Source: Torymus aiolomorphi | Lineage: Eukaryota; Arthropoda; Insecta; Hymenoptera; Torymidae | Direction of reading: 5' to 3' | DNA length: 64,000 nucleotides | NCBI GenBank assembly: GCA_036365515.1 | Contig: CM070874.1 | Span: forward strand, 209,492,297-209,556,296 | Part shown: in pieces, positions 31,262-43,526 of the stretch | Numbering within the stretch: the stretch's first letter is position 1 | How the letters are laid out: every line of letters begins with the position of its first letter | Translations under genes and position numbers: made by a program | Notes under the pieces: generated by a model | The model's input: only the letters and a program-made list of their open reading frames with translations | The model's database searches: none | What the model was told of the DNA's origin: nothing

Positions 31262-33588
31262 TCAAAAATCAAGCCTCGCTTTTTTTAGAGGTGTCGTTAA
31301 TTTAGCATTGATTTCTGAATCTTCATCATCACTAGTTTCACTGTCGCTGACAGTGGATATTTGAACATCTTCATTTTCATCACAGAAATGAGTGTCGAAT
31401 TCTTCTAATTCGTCTATGTTTTCAATTTCAGCAATTTCCTCTGTTCTCATTCAAGGATACGTGCAATACTTCACTATTGTTACATGTTTGCCCATGACAG
31501 TTTTTGCAATAATCAGAGCATCGCAAGCCGTCTTTAACGCAGCCACACGTTTTTTTACATTGTCCTACACATTTGCAACTAATATTTTTTAAAATGTTAT
31601 CGGGTACTAAAGGACCTTCAACATACATGGGCACAAGTGTATGATCATTAATTTTCCACCCCCAATCTACCGGGTACAGCAAATTTCCTATCCACGTCTG
31701 AACTTGATAGTAAACTCTGTATGAGTGAAGTTTTGCTGCAGATTCTGTTGGTGGTAATGTCGCTAAATAAAATATTTTTTGTTTTGAGCATTTTTTAAAA
31801 ATATTATATCACAAATCAGTGAAAGTCATTTTTTTACTTTGACCACTGTACAACGCCCACATAACCTCTTGGCGAGCTGTTACGATTTGTGTTTTTGTAG
31901 CAATAGGTGAATAGAAAACTGTGGTGATTTCTCTTAGTTTTGAATCTTTTTCAAGAATTTTTACGATTTTCCCTTTACCCTGCTTGTACAAAGCCGATGT
32001 GGTTTCACAACCGGAAAACGCATGAATGAATGCTATTAAATTATTTAAAATATTATTCCGAAAAGAATTGGAAGAAAAGACTTTTTCGTCTCTTTTATTT
32101 TTTGCAGGTTTTAAAAAGTAAACGAGATTGTCCGTCGGTGCTCTTTGTACAAAAATTATTAAAACATTGATGTCTTCGGCCACAATTACGGAAGGTTTTC
32201 CTGGCACGCTCGCATTCACTGCAGTTTCAACGATCAGAAAATCAGCATCTTCCAGAGCTTGTTTGGTTGTAAATCCAGCTTTCTCCAATTTTTCTCTTAA
32301 AAATTGTATGAATCTATTTTTGTTTTTATCATTAGATAAGAATTTTTCTAAAGAAACTGTGGCTGTCATGGAAACGTCAAAAAGTATTTCTCTATATTGC
32401 TGCCGTGTTTGTCGCCGTTGACGCTCTGCAGTTTTTGCACTTAAAGATTTGTCATCTGGATAACCATTGAATACAACAACACTATCCGGAGCATAATATT
32501 TTTTCACATAACTAACGTAACGATCTAAAATATCATTAAAGCTGCCTTTTTGATGCCAAACTACTCGTTGTAATAAGAAACCGCCATCGACTATACAATT
32601 TTCAAGATTAATCTTTTCGTTCTCGGGTTCAAAAAAGTCGTATAACTTTGACTTCTGAGTTTTACGCATAATAGAGTTATCGAATAAAGAAAGAGGGAAA
32701 GGTGCAAATTCATACGACAAGTAATCTTTTAATTCACTATCACCCTCCGTGGCAACAGCAATTCTTTGGAATAAAAGAGTAGGGTTAATTATAATTTCAT
32801 TATTTTTTAATTTTATTGCAGTTGCAGCTGCAAGAGGCAAAACTCTGTTTTTTCTCTGGTACTTGAGATTTTTTAAATTTATTCCATAAGTATTTTGCAT
32901 CATTTTTTGCCAACTTCTAACGCTTCGTGACAATTGATCGTTTTGTTACCTTTGCACCCTCAACTAATCGACATGATTTCATCACTACGTGTAAATGGTT
33001 CGTATGACGATAGAAATTTTAAAAATTTATTTAAAACGTCTGTATCTCTAGATAATCGAGAAGCTCTGGAATCAACGTGTTGTTCTGAAGTTGCAAAAGT
33101 AATATTGCATAATTTCTGTACTGATTCTGTGACATCAATAAGAACAGGCATTGTTAAAACCCATTTCGTTAGTGTACTATCACTTATTCCCCTTCCATGA
33201 GTTAATCCCCCACTGGTTTTCATGCATCGCATAAGTATCTGTTCTATAGCCATATTAGACCAAACTCCCGACCAGAATTTATCCGAACGCCTAATAGTAA
33301 AATAACTATTTTTAACGAATTTATCATATTCCAATACATCCATTTTTTTTCTAATCCATACATGTCTTGAATATATAAATGAGCATATTTAGCATATAGA
33401 TAATGGCCACTAGCATGAAAAAATGGAATCATCTTTCTTATGCTTTGTAGGTGAAGCTCCCAATTTCCAGATATTTCAGCTCCAATATATTGTTTAAATA
33501 CGGTCACCATATTAAAATATTGTAGCCAAAGCTGCGCAGTAGGTCCATGATTTGCAATGTTTTTAATATGATCTTGAAAATTTTGGCA
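31262..33588 (-). pseudogene. Relic of a multicopy PIN-like/CXC-domain protein gene
   Basis: Read on the minus strand from about 33588, the pieces join into one protein of a large, poorly named family found in many copies in insects and other animals. The amino part has GNWELHLQSIRKMIPFFHAS and MKTSGGLTHGRGISDS. The middle has VDGGFLLQRVVWH, VVVFNGYPDD, DADFLIVETA, VIVAEDINVL and a HAFSGCETTSAL motif, an acidic pattern like PIN/FEN nucleases. The end has a Cys-rich CXC-like run (CKCVGQCKKTCGCVKDGLRC) and an acidic tail. Damage: a frameshift in an A8 run near 33343, a TGA near 32959, a frameshift in an A6 run near 32907, a further shift near 31445. A small intron appears before 31762. The 5' end stops at the GTGCACA-rich block. 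Confidence 0.75.
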
Positions 33589-33591
33589 TAG

Positions 33592-34150
33592 TGTGGTTTA
33601 TGCACAAAAGAATTAAACACAAATTCATTATACACAAAAAAATAAACCTAGAGTTTTGTGCACAAAGCATTTTAGATTTTGCACATAATTTTTAATTAAA
33701 ATTAAAAATTCGATCCGATTTTCATGCACAATATTTTTATGCACATAAAAATGATCGTAATAAAAAACGTGTTAGATTGTACACTTAAGATTGTGCACTT
33801 TATAAATTAGAAAAATAAAACAAAATTCAATAGAGTGCAAAAGATTATCGTGCACAGTAATATTTTATAAGAAATTTTTTCAAATTGTGCTCATTTTTCG
33901 TTCACATAATATAACGAGGAAGTTTGTAATATACTAATTTGTGCATGAAATATCATGCACAATTTATTTCGAAATCTTGCAGAATTTTATTAAACGTTGT
34001 CATGCACAATAAGGTATATATTTTGCACAAATTCAATATTCTTATAACGAGTACACGTTTTTATCGTGCACATTACATTTCATGGATTTATTGATTTATT
34101 GTACACAAATAAATCTATTTAATATATTCTTCTGATTGTGCACAAAGTAA
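33592..34150. repeat. GTGCACA-rich stretch
   Basis: About 560 AT-rich bases holding about two dozen occurrences of TGCACA or TGTGCA, often as the palindrome GTGCAC or TTGTGCA, with irregular spacing of about 15-40 bases. It is not a simple tandem repeat and not coding. Confidence 0.7.
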
Positions 34151-34797
34151 TATGTATGAGCGCTCATAGATGGCGTTAAGGGTGCTAATAATAATCCTAT
34201 TCGCTATGGTAAGCGACTCAGGCGCCCTCTCCATCTGCAATAGCGGGCAAAACTAGAAAGTTCGAGTACCGCCCATACGCTTATAAGTAGCAGAGAATAA
34301 ATTTGTCGACAGACAAGTTCTTGCAATGTGTTATGTGTGCTATATGGAATAGTTTCATATTATTGTCACGTCCTAAAACATCACACGACTGGGATTATTA
34401 ACTCATTTAAGAGTCAGTGCTCTTTTTGGTCGTAGCTGCGCCAGCTAATAGACCATGGACGAGCTAAGGAAAGGAGTGTAGTAACAAAATTCACTGTTGT
34501 CGTTAAAATCTGAGTTTGATTAATTTCTTCTTTTGGACTCAGGATTTGGGTTTTACAAGGACCAACAGAAGCAGCACATTTGTCTCGTAAAAACAATTTT
34601 TGTTGCGCATGCCTCTTGTATGGATAGGAGAAAGGTCACGAGCCCAGGAATTCTGTATGTTGGATAATACTAAATTTTTCCCATCTCAGGTTATTCTCAG
34701 TTTCGCCCTTCCCTAACCTATCAAAATTAGAATTTATTTCTTTAATATTTCTTTTCTATTATTTTAATGACAATTGATATTGGAAACTCTCTTTCTT
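34150..34797. other. Unassigned sequence with LTR-like features
   Basis: No gene is recognised. Around 34280 TTATAAGTAGCAGAGAATAAA resembles an LTR promoter/poly(A) region. CATAGATGGCG at 34166 and CTCTCCATCTGC at 34226 are GC-richer. A solo LTR is possible but no matching ends were found. Confidence 0.3.
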
Positions 34798-36034
34798 GAA
34801 ATAAAATTTATACTATTTTGTCAAATCAAATTGCACCAAGTTCGTAAAACTCGCACTAAATGATTTGTGTATCGTGAATAACTCCTGTCCATTAAAGTCC
34901 GTAAGACCAAGGCCAATCGGATATTCACAATCCAAAATAATACAATAATTTATTTATTTGAACCTGAATTTTAATAATATTCTCAACTTTGAAATCTAAA
35001 TTTTTCTAAGAAAAATAAAATTTATACTATTTTGTCAAATCAAATTGCACCAAGTTCGTAAAACTCGCACTAAATGATTTGTGTATCGTGAATAACTCCT
35101 GTCCATTAAAGTCCGTAAGACCAAGGCCAATCGGATATTCACAATCCAAAATAATACAATAATTTATTTATTTGAACCTGAATTTTAATAATATTCTCAA
35201 CTTTGAAATCTAAATTTTCTCTAAGAAAAATAAAATTTATACCATTTTGTCAAATCAAATTGCACCAAGTTCGTAAAACTCGCACTAAATGATTTGTGTA
35301 TCGTGAATAACTCCTGTCCATTAAAGTCCGTAAGACCAAGGCCAATCGGATATTCACAATCCAAAATAATACAATAATTTATTTATTTGAACCTGAATTT
35401 TAATAATATTCTCAACTTTGAAATCTAAATTTTCTCTAAGAAAAATAAAATTTATACTATTTTGTCAAATCAAATTGCACCAAGTTCGTAAAACTCGCAC
35501 TAAATGATTTGTGTATCGTGAATAACTCCTGTCCATTAAAGTCCGTAAGACCAAGGCCAATCGGATATTCACAATCCAAAATAATACAATAATTTATTTA
35601 TTTGAACCTGAATTTTAATAATATTCTCAACTTTGAAATCTAAATTTTCTCTAAGAAAAATAAAATTTATACTATTTTGTCAAATCAAATTGCACCAAGT
35701 TCGTAAAACTCGCACTAAATGATTTGTGTATCGTGAATAACTCCTGTCCATTAAAGTCCGTAAGACCAAGGCCAATCGGATATTCACAATCCAAAATAAT
35801 ACAATAATTTATTTATTTGAACCTGAATTTTAATAATATTCTCAACTTTGAAATCTAAATTTTCTCTAAGAAAAATAAAATTTATACTATTTTGTCAAAT
35901 CAAATTGCACCAAGTTCGTAAAACTCGCACTAAATGATTTGTGTATCGTGAATAACTCCTGTCCATTAAAGTCCGTAAGACCAAGGCCAATCGGATATTC
36001 ACAATCCAAAATAATACAATAATTTATTTATTTG
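34798..36034. repeat. Tandem array of a 214-215 bp unit, about 5.75 copies
   Basis: Units start at about 34801, 35015, 35230, 35445, 35660 and 35875. The last is cut at about 160 bases. Copies are nearly identical; visible changes are TTTTTC versus TTTCTC and one T to C near 35242. There is no ORF across it. Such homogeneity points to recent amplification or to unequal exchange. Confidence 0.95.
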
Positions 36035-36204
36035 TTTTTTATTTTTGACTTTATTTACCTTTCTTATTTTGTAAATCTCCTTTTTCTTTATAATTTTTTG
36101 AATATTGTAATTTGGAATTTGGTGAAAAGAAATTGAACTAAAATTTTGAGTAATTTGAATATTTTGAATTTTTTATTTTTTCCTCTTTTAAATAGAATTG
36201 AGTT

Positions 36205-36340
36205 GGTACAGTATCGTAAAGCTTGCGAGACTTGTGTCGATCTGCCCGTACAGTCAGCAAAGCTTGTGAGGCTTGTGTTGATCTGACTGCCTGGACCAGT
36301 CAGCAAAGCTTGTGAGGCTTGTAAATCTGACTGACCGGCG
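36205..36340. repeat. Short tandem repeat with CAGCAAAGCTTGTGAGGCTTGT
   Basis: Three imperfect copies of about 55-60 bases containing AAAGCTTG(T/C)GAG(G/A)CTTG and TCTGACTG. It lies in a GC-richer island (36190-36760). The minus ORF through it (36088-36429) is not family-like. Confidence 0.6.
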
Positions 36341-36479
36341 AGCAGTGCGCGTTCAGCGTATTTAAATGCGTTGCTCCTCCTCTTCTTCGGCTGGAAAAAC
36401 TGCGGTGTCGAATCGGGTAGTTGCGTCATCTTGCGTTAACGAATCGTTGGTTGCCAAGTGTGACGGCGGTTGATAGTCA

Positions 36480-36860
36480 TATATCCTGTAATGTTAATTG
36501 AGGCTAGTGGTGTGAGAAGACGGTATCCAATGGTGCGGGGGTGGCATCCCTTCCAAACGTCGATTTTTATGAAAGTGGGGAAAATCCTATGCTTTAACAC
36601 AGGGAGCGGCAGAGAGCGGTCCCTTATCCCTTCTCTAGGGTATTTTCCGGCGGCTCGTATCTTCCTTAAGGAGCGAGAGAGAACGATATATGTGCGACAG
36701 AGAAAGAGAGATGAGAGAGATAAAAGATATATCCTTCTCTTTCTTTCGAGTCAAAAATGATCAATTTTCTGTTACTTGCTGAAAATTATACAATGTTGGC
36801 AGCTTATAAATTATAAAATATGTTATTCTATTACATTTTGTTCTAAAATGAAAATACAAA
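36480..36860. other. GC-richer stretch with promoter-like look
   Basis: No gene is recognised; the plus ORF at 36470-36760 is short and unlike any family I know. A run of GAGA-type words (36670-36730) could bind GAGA-type factors. Confidence 0.3.
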
Positions 36861-39200
36861 TTTGAACGGAAGTTATCGGTCTATTACAACAGGAGTTAAA
36901 CGCATTATAAATTTTATAAACTTAATTATACATTAAACAATGAAATTTCTTATGCAAACTTTATAAAAACATTAGACTATTCATTCTAGCTAATATATCA
37001 ATCATATTATTAAGTTATTTTATTAAATTAATACATTTTCCTTAGATGTCCTATTATTTATTTAAAATATTTGAAATTTAATTAGTTTTCGTAAGTAACA
37101 ATGTGTTAAAATACTGGTATTGTCCAGTAAAATGTTTCATCTAATGTGTATATTTCATAAAACTTGCATTAACAATGAAAATTACTTATAAATAGTCATA
37201 ATAGTTAATTATTATTAAGAAAACGTACGAATTATAAATGTATTATTCAAATTCTAAACAGTTTATCATCTAAACTTAAAGTCTAGTTAGTTAATCTAGT
37301 AGAAATAGATAAATGGATTATTATTACTATAAAAACATATTATAATAATGGATTTTCTCATCTCTTAATTTTTACTTAACGTAATGCAACTTTTATCTTA
37401 AACAAAAATTATTTTTCTAATTGTAATTAATGAGATATCTAGCGTTATTCTAAAAAAAATACTCTTATGCTATAGTACATTGAGTCCCAAAAGATGCTGG
37501 AAAATGCGTCTCCGCGCAGGAAGACTGAGAAAAATCTATTTTTAGACGAGCCATGTGTTTTGGGGCTGATGTAGCTGACAAACATCTTCTTTGTCTCGGT
37601 TTTTCCTATAATTAACAATCTAGATATTCTACCATGAATTGAATTATTTATCTTACTAAATAATTATGTAGCAAGATATTACAACTTGAATGAAAATGCT
37701 ACGACTATTTTAATGATAGTTATTCGGAATACAAAATTTTACTAACTTAATAATCTAATTTACAATGAAATCATATATGATAAATTTATAATAACAGTCA
37801 ATTATCTAAAATAAACTAAAACCTAAATGCTTTGTTATCAAAACTTGTTGATTTATATAATATAATAGCTATTATAGTAATTATTTATTGTTGGTTAATA
37901 AAGATTCTTTACATGGTTATAGGTTGCGTTTATAAAATGCATATGGTTACTCATAGAGCTATATTTTTGGGTTCTTGTTAATAGATCTTAATATTATTAA
38001 TACGGAAACAAGCAAAAGCTGTTGATTGCAATTTAACAAAGAATATGGAATTAGTATTATTTTTCCTAATTTCCTTACTGTTATATTTAATATCGGTTGT
38101 TGTTAAAATAATTTTATTGATAACGGTTTGAGAGATAATGTAAAATAATATTTCAATGTGCAGTATAAGTCATGTTTTGAAAAACTCGGAAAAGCGCGTC
38201 CCTGCGTGGGAAAGCGTCGTATCTATATTTAGTATGGGCCATGTGTTTTACAGCCCCAAGATTACGCATCCGCTAGGGCTATCGTCTTCTTAAGGCTAAT
38301 TCCACATTTTGAAGGAATATTTCCAACTCACATGTAATTGTTCAAAATCCAAAAATGTTTGTTAAATTTGTGATATGTAATAAAACAGTTTATTTATTTA
38401 TAGCAGAAGAAAAACAGGAGGTTGAATAAGTTTCATTATTTGAGTAGGAAAAATATTCTTTCATGAATGTGTCTTAAAGTAGTTATTGTAATTTTATATT
38501 TGTTTGTGATTGTGAATGGAAAACCTTATAAACTCTTATACCTCGCGTTTGGAACGGTTTGTTAGTTAGGTCAAACGTATAAAGGAAGAATTACAATTGT
38601 GATTATTGCACAAGGGTTTGTTTAACAATTCGTACTTAAATTATTATTTAAAATATATCCTTGTAGAAAATTAACCCTAATTTATAACTAACTCATTAAT
38701 GCAACTGAAGTATTTCTAAATAAAATTGTATTGCAGAAATATTGTAATTCAACTAAAGATTTTACTATTGAACATTTTTTTATTAGAGTGAGGTTACTTA
38801 CTTTTGTACAAGAGAATATAATAATCTTCGATAAACAATTGCGTATTATAATTTTACAGTATCTGTGATCGTAGGTGTAATCGGATATAATTTTTATTTA
38901 TTTAAAAGTAGTGTTTGTCTTTATCAAGAAGAAAGGAAAGTTTACAGTCCGTTTTTATATTAAGTCTAAATATAGCCTTTTAAGGAAAAGGAAATTACAA
39001 GATTAAAAATTCAGAAATTTTAAAGCATGCGCCGCGTCGGTGTTTTATGACAGCTTGAGACTCCGAGAAGCGCAGGTTACATCTACAACCCTTGGTGCAA
39101 TAGTGTCGGTAGGGTAGTAGGTGTTCAGGGTTATGACTATGGTTCATCGCATAAAAATATATACAAAAAAAAATTTTCCCATGGTAGACGGTTCCGTTAC
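36860..39200. other. AT-rich non-coding region with two related modules
   Basis: No ORF above 60 codons. Two modules of about 120 bases stand out as GC-richer: 37480-37600 and 38168-38300. They share GGAAAA, GCGTC, TCTAT(A/T)TTTAG and the exact CCATGTGTTTT, and both have GGGGCTG/CAGCCCC nearby. A third GC-rich patch lies at 39025-39130. A long non-coding RNA or 3' UTR is possible; nothing proves transcription. Confidence 0.4.
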
Positions 39201-40070
39201 ATTATTAATGCAATAAATATTTTTCATGGTTATATTTTATAGCTGTGGTGTATATTATATTGAAGGAGCAACACAAAAAAAAAATTTTATGGAATCAACA
39301 TGAAAGGTTGAATTACTAAAATTGCATCCAATAGTCAGGTGCTTTTATAGAAAAAAAAGGGTTTTTTTCAATCTTTTGTCAGCTTTAATTGCCTGTTACT
39401 TATTTCTGAGTTTGAATTCCACTTTCATCAAGGTCTCATTTTAAAGGTAACATTTTGTATCAAATTTTTAGCCTCTGACAAGGGATATTAATCATGTCAC
39501 AGCCGCCTTAAGCATATTTTGTATGGTATTTTCTTACGTATAAATTAATAAAATAACTGGCATGGATCCGGAAAAATTCTGTGCAATTCTACTCAGAATT
39601 TGCAAACTTTTTCCCATTTAATGTGCTATAGAAAAAGTTTCAAGATTTTGAGTTAAAAAATCATGAAAATTTATGTTTTTTAAAAAAAATCAAGATTTTC
39701 AAATTTTCAATTGATCATAACTTTTGAACCATTGAATATTTTGCTCTAAAAATCTAGGGCTGTATTTTGGGCTAATTTGGAACTAGGAAAACTCATTTTT
39801 AGCCATTTTAAAATTTTGACCTGAACAGTTGACGTGAAGTTACCCATATATTTTGTTTATTTAGATCCCATTTAGTAAGTTTGAACTTGGAAAACATATC
39901 AAAGTCACCTATTTTACGTTTTCTCACAAGCGAAAATTTATTGCGGTCCAAGTACTATACTAATCACGCCCAGCTCTACCCTACGGCGTGAAATTTATAT
40001 CATATTTGTAATAATTACCACAATAGGTAAAGTTTTAGCTTAATACGATACAAAGATGCTTACCATAATA
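39200..40070. other. Decayed repeat related to the 45.5-47.6 kb foldback
   Basis: Around 39590-39660 TTTGCAAACTTTTTCCCA and TTTCAAGATTTTGA recur as in the arms of the large inverted repeat (near 45700 and 47380). No gene is seen. Confidence 0.45.
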
Positions 40071-40079
40071 GAGCAAATT

Positions 40080-40245
40080 TTGAAATAGTACATTTGACAC
40101 GGGTGTGGAAGGTGATTATTTAGCTCATGTGACGTTTTTCGCACGTGCGAAGCGAATGAGAAAAGTCATGTGAGCTAAAAATCTTCTTACCCACCACATT
40201 CGAACCGTATTTTATACCACGAGAGCTGAATAATCATATTAAAGT
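40080..40245. repeat. Hairpin with GCACGTGCGAAGCG core
   Basis: Arms include TTTAGCTCATGTGACGTTTTTC and its complement around a GTGCGAAGCGAATG centre, with outer CACGGGTGTGG/CCACCAC. It is the same general class as the 19.3-20.2 kb array. Confidence 0.6.
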
Positions 40246-40249
40246 TATG

Positions 40250-41240
40250 ATTTTGTGGTTAGAGTATTATAAATAAATTTTTTAATATTAGATGCCTAAA
40301 TATTGCTTTGCTTTTGAAAGTTTATTTTAAAAAAGCAACAATAGCTTGATTCCGAACATTTTTTATTTTTTATCACATTTAAATGCTCGAGTAATCTTTT
40401 GCTTCCTTATGCGATTTCAGAGGGAATAGCAAAATTTCAGAAGTTATCATCGAGTCAAGCATGACGCGCGATTATATATTAACATGATGTGGACTTTAAA
40501 ATCAACCCAATTTCATTATTTAATAAAAATAACTTTCAAAAATTGATTTGGAAAAACACAATTTTCACGCCCTCCGTATATGTAAATTTTATACTCATAA
40601 TTTTTCTGAAGCGATTCTATTAGTACTGCCATGAGAGGTAGTCGTTGAAAAATGATGTTGGTATCACTTTTACGTGTGAGAGGGTATCGCACATCCCGTT
40701 CGAAGTAACATGTTACTTTTCACCCGTAAATAATTTCTCAAATTTTTCTCTTGTACATACCTATCTCTCCCTAAAATGGCATAAGGAAGACAATGCGCTC
40801 TCGAGCGTTCAAGTTGGATATAAAATAAAAAATGTTAAGGTGGTGTCAAAGCCAACTTTTACCGACCGAGCAAATTTCATACAGCTTTCAGTCGAAACAA
40901 AAATCTATAACGATATATAAAAAATTAGTGCATTGTCCTCCGTAATCTTTTAATTATTGAGATAAAAAAACATGACATTTCGCAAGCATGTAACTTCGAA
41001 AAAATTTTTTTGATGAGACAATTTGATAATTTAGTTAAATTAAACTTAACCTTAATATCCATATCCATAAAGCATTTAAACGTGTCCATCAATTTTTCGA
41101 GAGGATTCTATATTAGTTACGTTATTAAAAAAAATTTAGCGCTGCAAAAATCGACAGCGGAGACTGATGTTGCTCGCCCAGCAGCTTAAGGTTATATTGG
41201 CCCTAAGGTGTCATTCAAAAATTTAAGACAAATATTTTGG
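40250..41240. other. AT-rich intergenic region
   Basis: No gene is seen. The ORF at 40645-40920 is not recognised and has no supporting signals. Confidence 0.4.
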
Positions 41241-41313
41241 TCAATGTTAGTTGGATGCAGCTAACAGCCAAGGTTACTACCAAATTGTTTAAATAAATGA
41301 CACGATTTATTTA

Positions 41314-41363
41314 ATTTGCGACGTTTCGGACATTTTTATTGTTATGTCCCTCTTCAGGCAAAG
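41314..41363 (-). ncRNA. Hammerhead ribozyme motif, minus strand
   Basis: The reverse complement of the left arm gives the same core: CTGAAGA complement at 41351-41357 and GAAA complement at 41324-41327. It is the mirror partner of the plus-strand motif. Confidence 0.68.
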
Positions 41364-41450
41364 TATGTGTTATGTTTTAATCGTGTTACGGAGAACTATC
41401 CGTTCGTCAATGTGATAGTTCTCCGTAATACGATTAAAACATAACACATA

Positions 41451-41500
41451 CTTTGCCTGAAGAGGGACATAACAATAAAAATGTCCGAAACGTCGCAAAT
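41451..41500 (+). ncRNA. Hammerhead ribozyme motif, plus strand
   Basis: CTGAAGA at 41457-41463, stem II GGACAT/ATGTCC, GAAA at 41487-41490, then CGTC and GCAAA. Stem I pairs TTTGC (41452-41456) with GCAAA (41495-41499). The cleavage triplet GTC ends at 41494. The ACGT after GAA leaves stem III at two pairs with no loop unless two molecules pair, matching the dimeric Penelope-associated hammerheads. There is one extra G in stem II. Confidence 0.7.
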
Positions 41501-41579
41501 TAAATAAATCGTGTCATTTATTTAAACAATTTGGTAGTAACCTTGGCTATTAGATGCACCCAACTAACATTAATAAAAA

Positions 41580-42150
41580 AACTACCATTAGCTGCAATTT
41601 CACCATTATAAATATTTTGGTCGTATAATTCGTCGAAAACAGTAATATTCTACAGTACTAAGAGTAAACAAATATGTAAAATGTTTTTAGAACTATGAAG
41701 AAAACTTTACATCGGTTCTAGAACATTTTAATGCTCATTTTTTTAACTTTTTGGTATGACTGTACGCCTTATTACACAGTTCGTATGCTATAACTTTAAT
41801 ACTAGCTCCCAAAAGCAATTCATTTCAATTGCAATCGATTATAAAGGTTTTCTTTTACGTATACACAAATTTACAAGAATTAAACACTATTTTTTCAACT
41901 TAATTTTTTCAATAACTATAACTAATCTAGCCATATTTGGAGAATCTCCATAAGAAGCCACGTTAATTTTAAACTAACAATATCTCGAAAACTAGCTCGA
42001 AAATCATATTCAAATTTGACAGAGACGTTTATAATGATATTATTAACCTACTGATGAAATTTTATTGATCTGATATTATTTTTAATATATTGCCCATACA
42101 ACCTTAAATTGAATAAAAACTCTTTTAATCGTGAATAATACGATTATAAC
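41580..42150. other. AT-rich intergenic region
   Basis: No gene is seen; the ORF at 41756-41953 has no support. Confidence 0.4.
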
Positions 42151-42160
42151 ACTAGAAGGG

Positions 42161-42330
42161 CTGAATAGACTTTACAGATAGGCAAGGCATACCGCATGGT
42201 TCGCTGCCCGGATCGTAAAACTGCTTCTCTGTATATATAACATCTACCAGCTCTTGTATAAATTACACTTCAGATACTTGAAATGTGTATCGTTACTAAG
42301 ACAACTATCATTTCCTATGTGTCACGACAC
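42161..42330. repeat. First, diverged copy of a ~165 bp LTR-like unit
   Basis: Contains TCGCTGCCCGG, TCGTAA, CTGCTTCTCTGTATA, ACATCTACCAGCTC and ends GTGTCACGACAC, followed by (AAAT)n. The end and the promoter-like TATATATAA suggest the 3' part of an LTR. Confidence 0.65.
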
Positions 42331-42631
42331 CTAAATAAATAAATAAATAAATATTCAGTGGATGGAATTCATATTGTAGTATTAGTAATTGATATTATGA
42401 TAGAACAATTAAGGTTTACATTTCTTACATTTGTAACCTAGAAGTATATATAGTTTATTCAATATGCGGGAATATTATTATATATGTATATGGGGGGAGG
42501 AAGGTGGCAATATCAAGGATAAAATTAAAACAGTGTTCAAAATTTGGTTTTTTTCTTTAATGCAAAAGGAGGACTAGAAGAAATAATTATACTACCATAT
42601 TAAGACAGTCGGTAGAAAATAAAAGGTGCAA

Positions 42632-42765
42632 TTATGTTTTACGAACAATGTTTTCATGGAACTCGAATGTAATTCCATCTAACTCTAAAGCTTTTCGTAT
42701 TTTCGTGCATTCGCTATAATTAACTGAATAAATTTTTTCAAATACTCGTTGCTCATGCAAGAAGA
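42632..42765 (-). pseudogene. Duplicated 3' fragment of the F-box/LRR-like gene
   Basis: It matches the end of the gene at 43520-43600 (ATGTTTTACGAACAATG, TGTAATTCCATCTAACTC) and then jumps to a part normally ~270 bases away (GTGCATTCGCTATAATTAAC, as at 43886). This is therefore a duplicated and internally deleted copy of the carboxy-terminal coding sequence. Confidence 0.8.
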
Positions 42766-43360
42766 ATATGCAAATATAAAGAAGTACAAAACTTGAGCTA
42801 GGTAGACTTTACGGATCGGCAAGATATACTGCGTGGGTCGCTGCCCGGGTCGTAAGAACTGCTTCTGTGTAATATCTACCAGCTCGAGTAAAAATTACAC
42901 TTGAGACACTTGAAATGTGTATCGTTTCTAAGACAACCAACATTTATTATGTGTCACGACACATGCAAGAAGAATATGAAAATATTAAAAAGTACATAAA
43001 TTAAGCTAGGTAGAGTTTACGGATAGGCTAGATATACTGCGTGGGTCGCTGCCCGGGTCGTAAGATCTGCTTCTCTGTATAACATCTACAGCTCGAGTAA
43101 AAATTACACTCGAGACACTTGAAATTTACTAAGACAATCAACATTTCTTATATGTCACGACACATACAAGAAGAATATGAAAATATAAAAAAGTACATAA
43201 ATTAAGCTAGGTAGAGTTTACGAATAGGCAAGATATACTGCGTGAGTCGCTGCCGGGGTCGTAAGATCTGCTTCTCTGTATAACATCTACCAGCTCAAGT
43301 AAAAATTACACTTGAGACACTTGAAGACAACCAACATTCCTTATGTGTCACGACACCACC
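42750..43360. repeat. Three tandem copies of a ~205 bp LTR-like unit
   Basis: Copies of the unit seen at 42161 lie at about 42793-42962, 43003-43163 and 43205-43355, each preceded by GCAAGAAGAATATG-type spacer. They lie between the gene fragment and the intact gene, so local duplication probably involved both. Confidence 0.85.
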
Positions 43361-43526
43361 CTTTTGTCGGGCACTTTTTTATAATTGCAACATTGGTATA
43401 ACGAGGACTTTCAAACATATTATTCAGAGAATTTTTTCTAAGTTAATGGTATATATATACAAAAATTACCGCCGAATGACCAACACACAAATTATTAATT
43501 TCAAAAAAATTTTTAAAAAGGTGTAA

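Larger units (their letters stand above)
41243..41571. repeat. Palindrome made of two head-to-head Penelope-like ends
   Basis: Arms 41243-41400 and 41414-41571 are near-perfect reverse complements around a 13-base loop. Each arm carries one hammerhead motif, annotated separately. Inverted terminal copies are a known product of Penelope-like insertions. No coding part is present. Confidence 0.88.

Noticed and set aside
34798..36034. CRISPR-like array
   Set aside because: Head-to-tail long units with no spacers in a eukaryotic genome: a satellite-type repeat.
36860..39200. Nuclear mitochondrial insert
   Set aside because: AT-richness alone suggested it, but I saw no mitochondrial gene, tRNA or rRNA pattern.
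40645..40920. 91-codon plus ORF
   Set aside because: AT-rich, no family pattern, no splice or start context that supports it.
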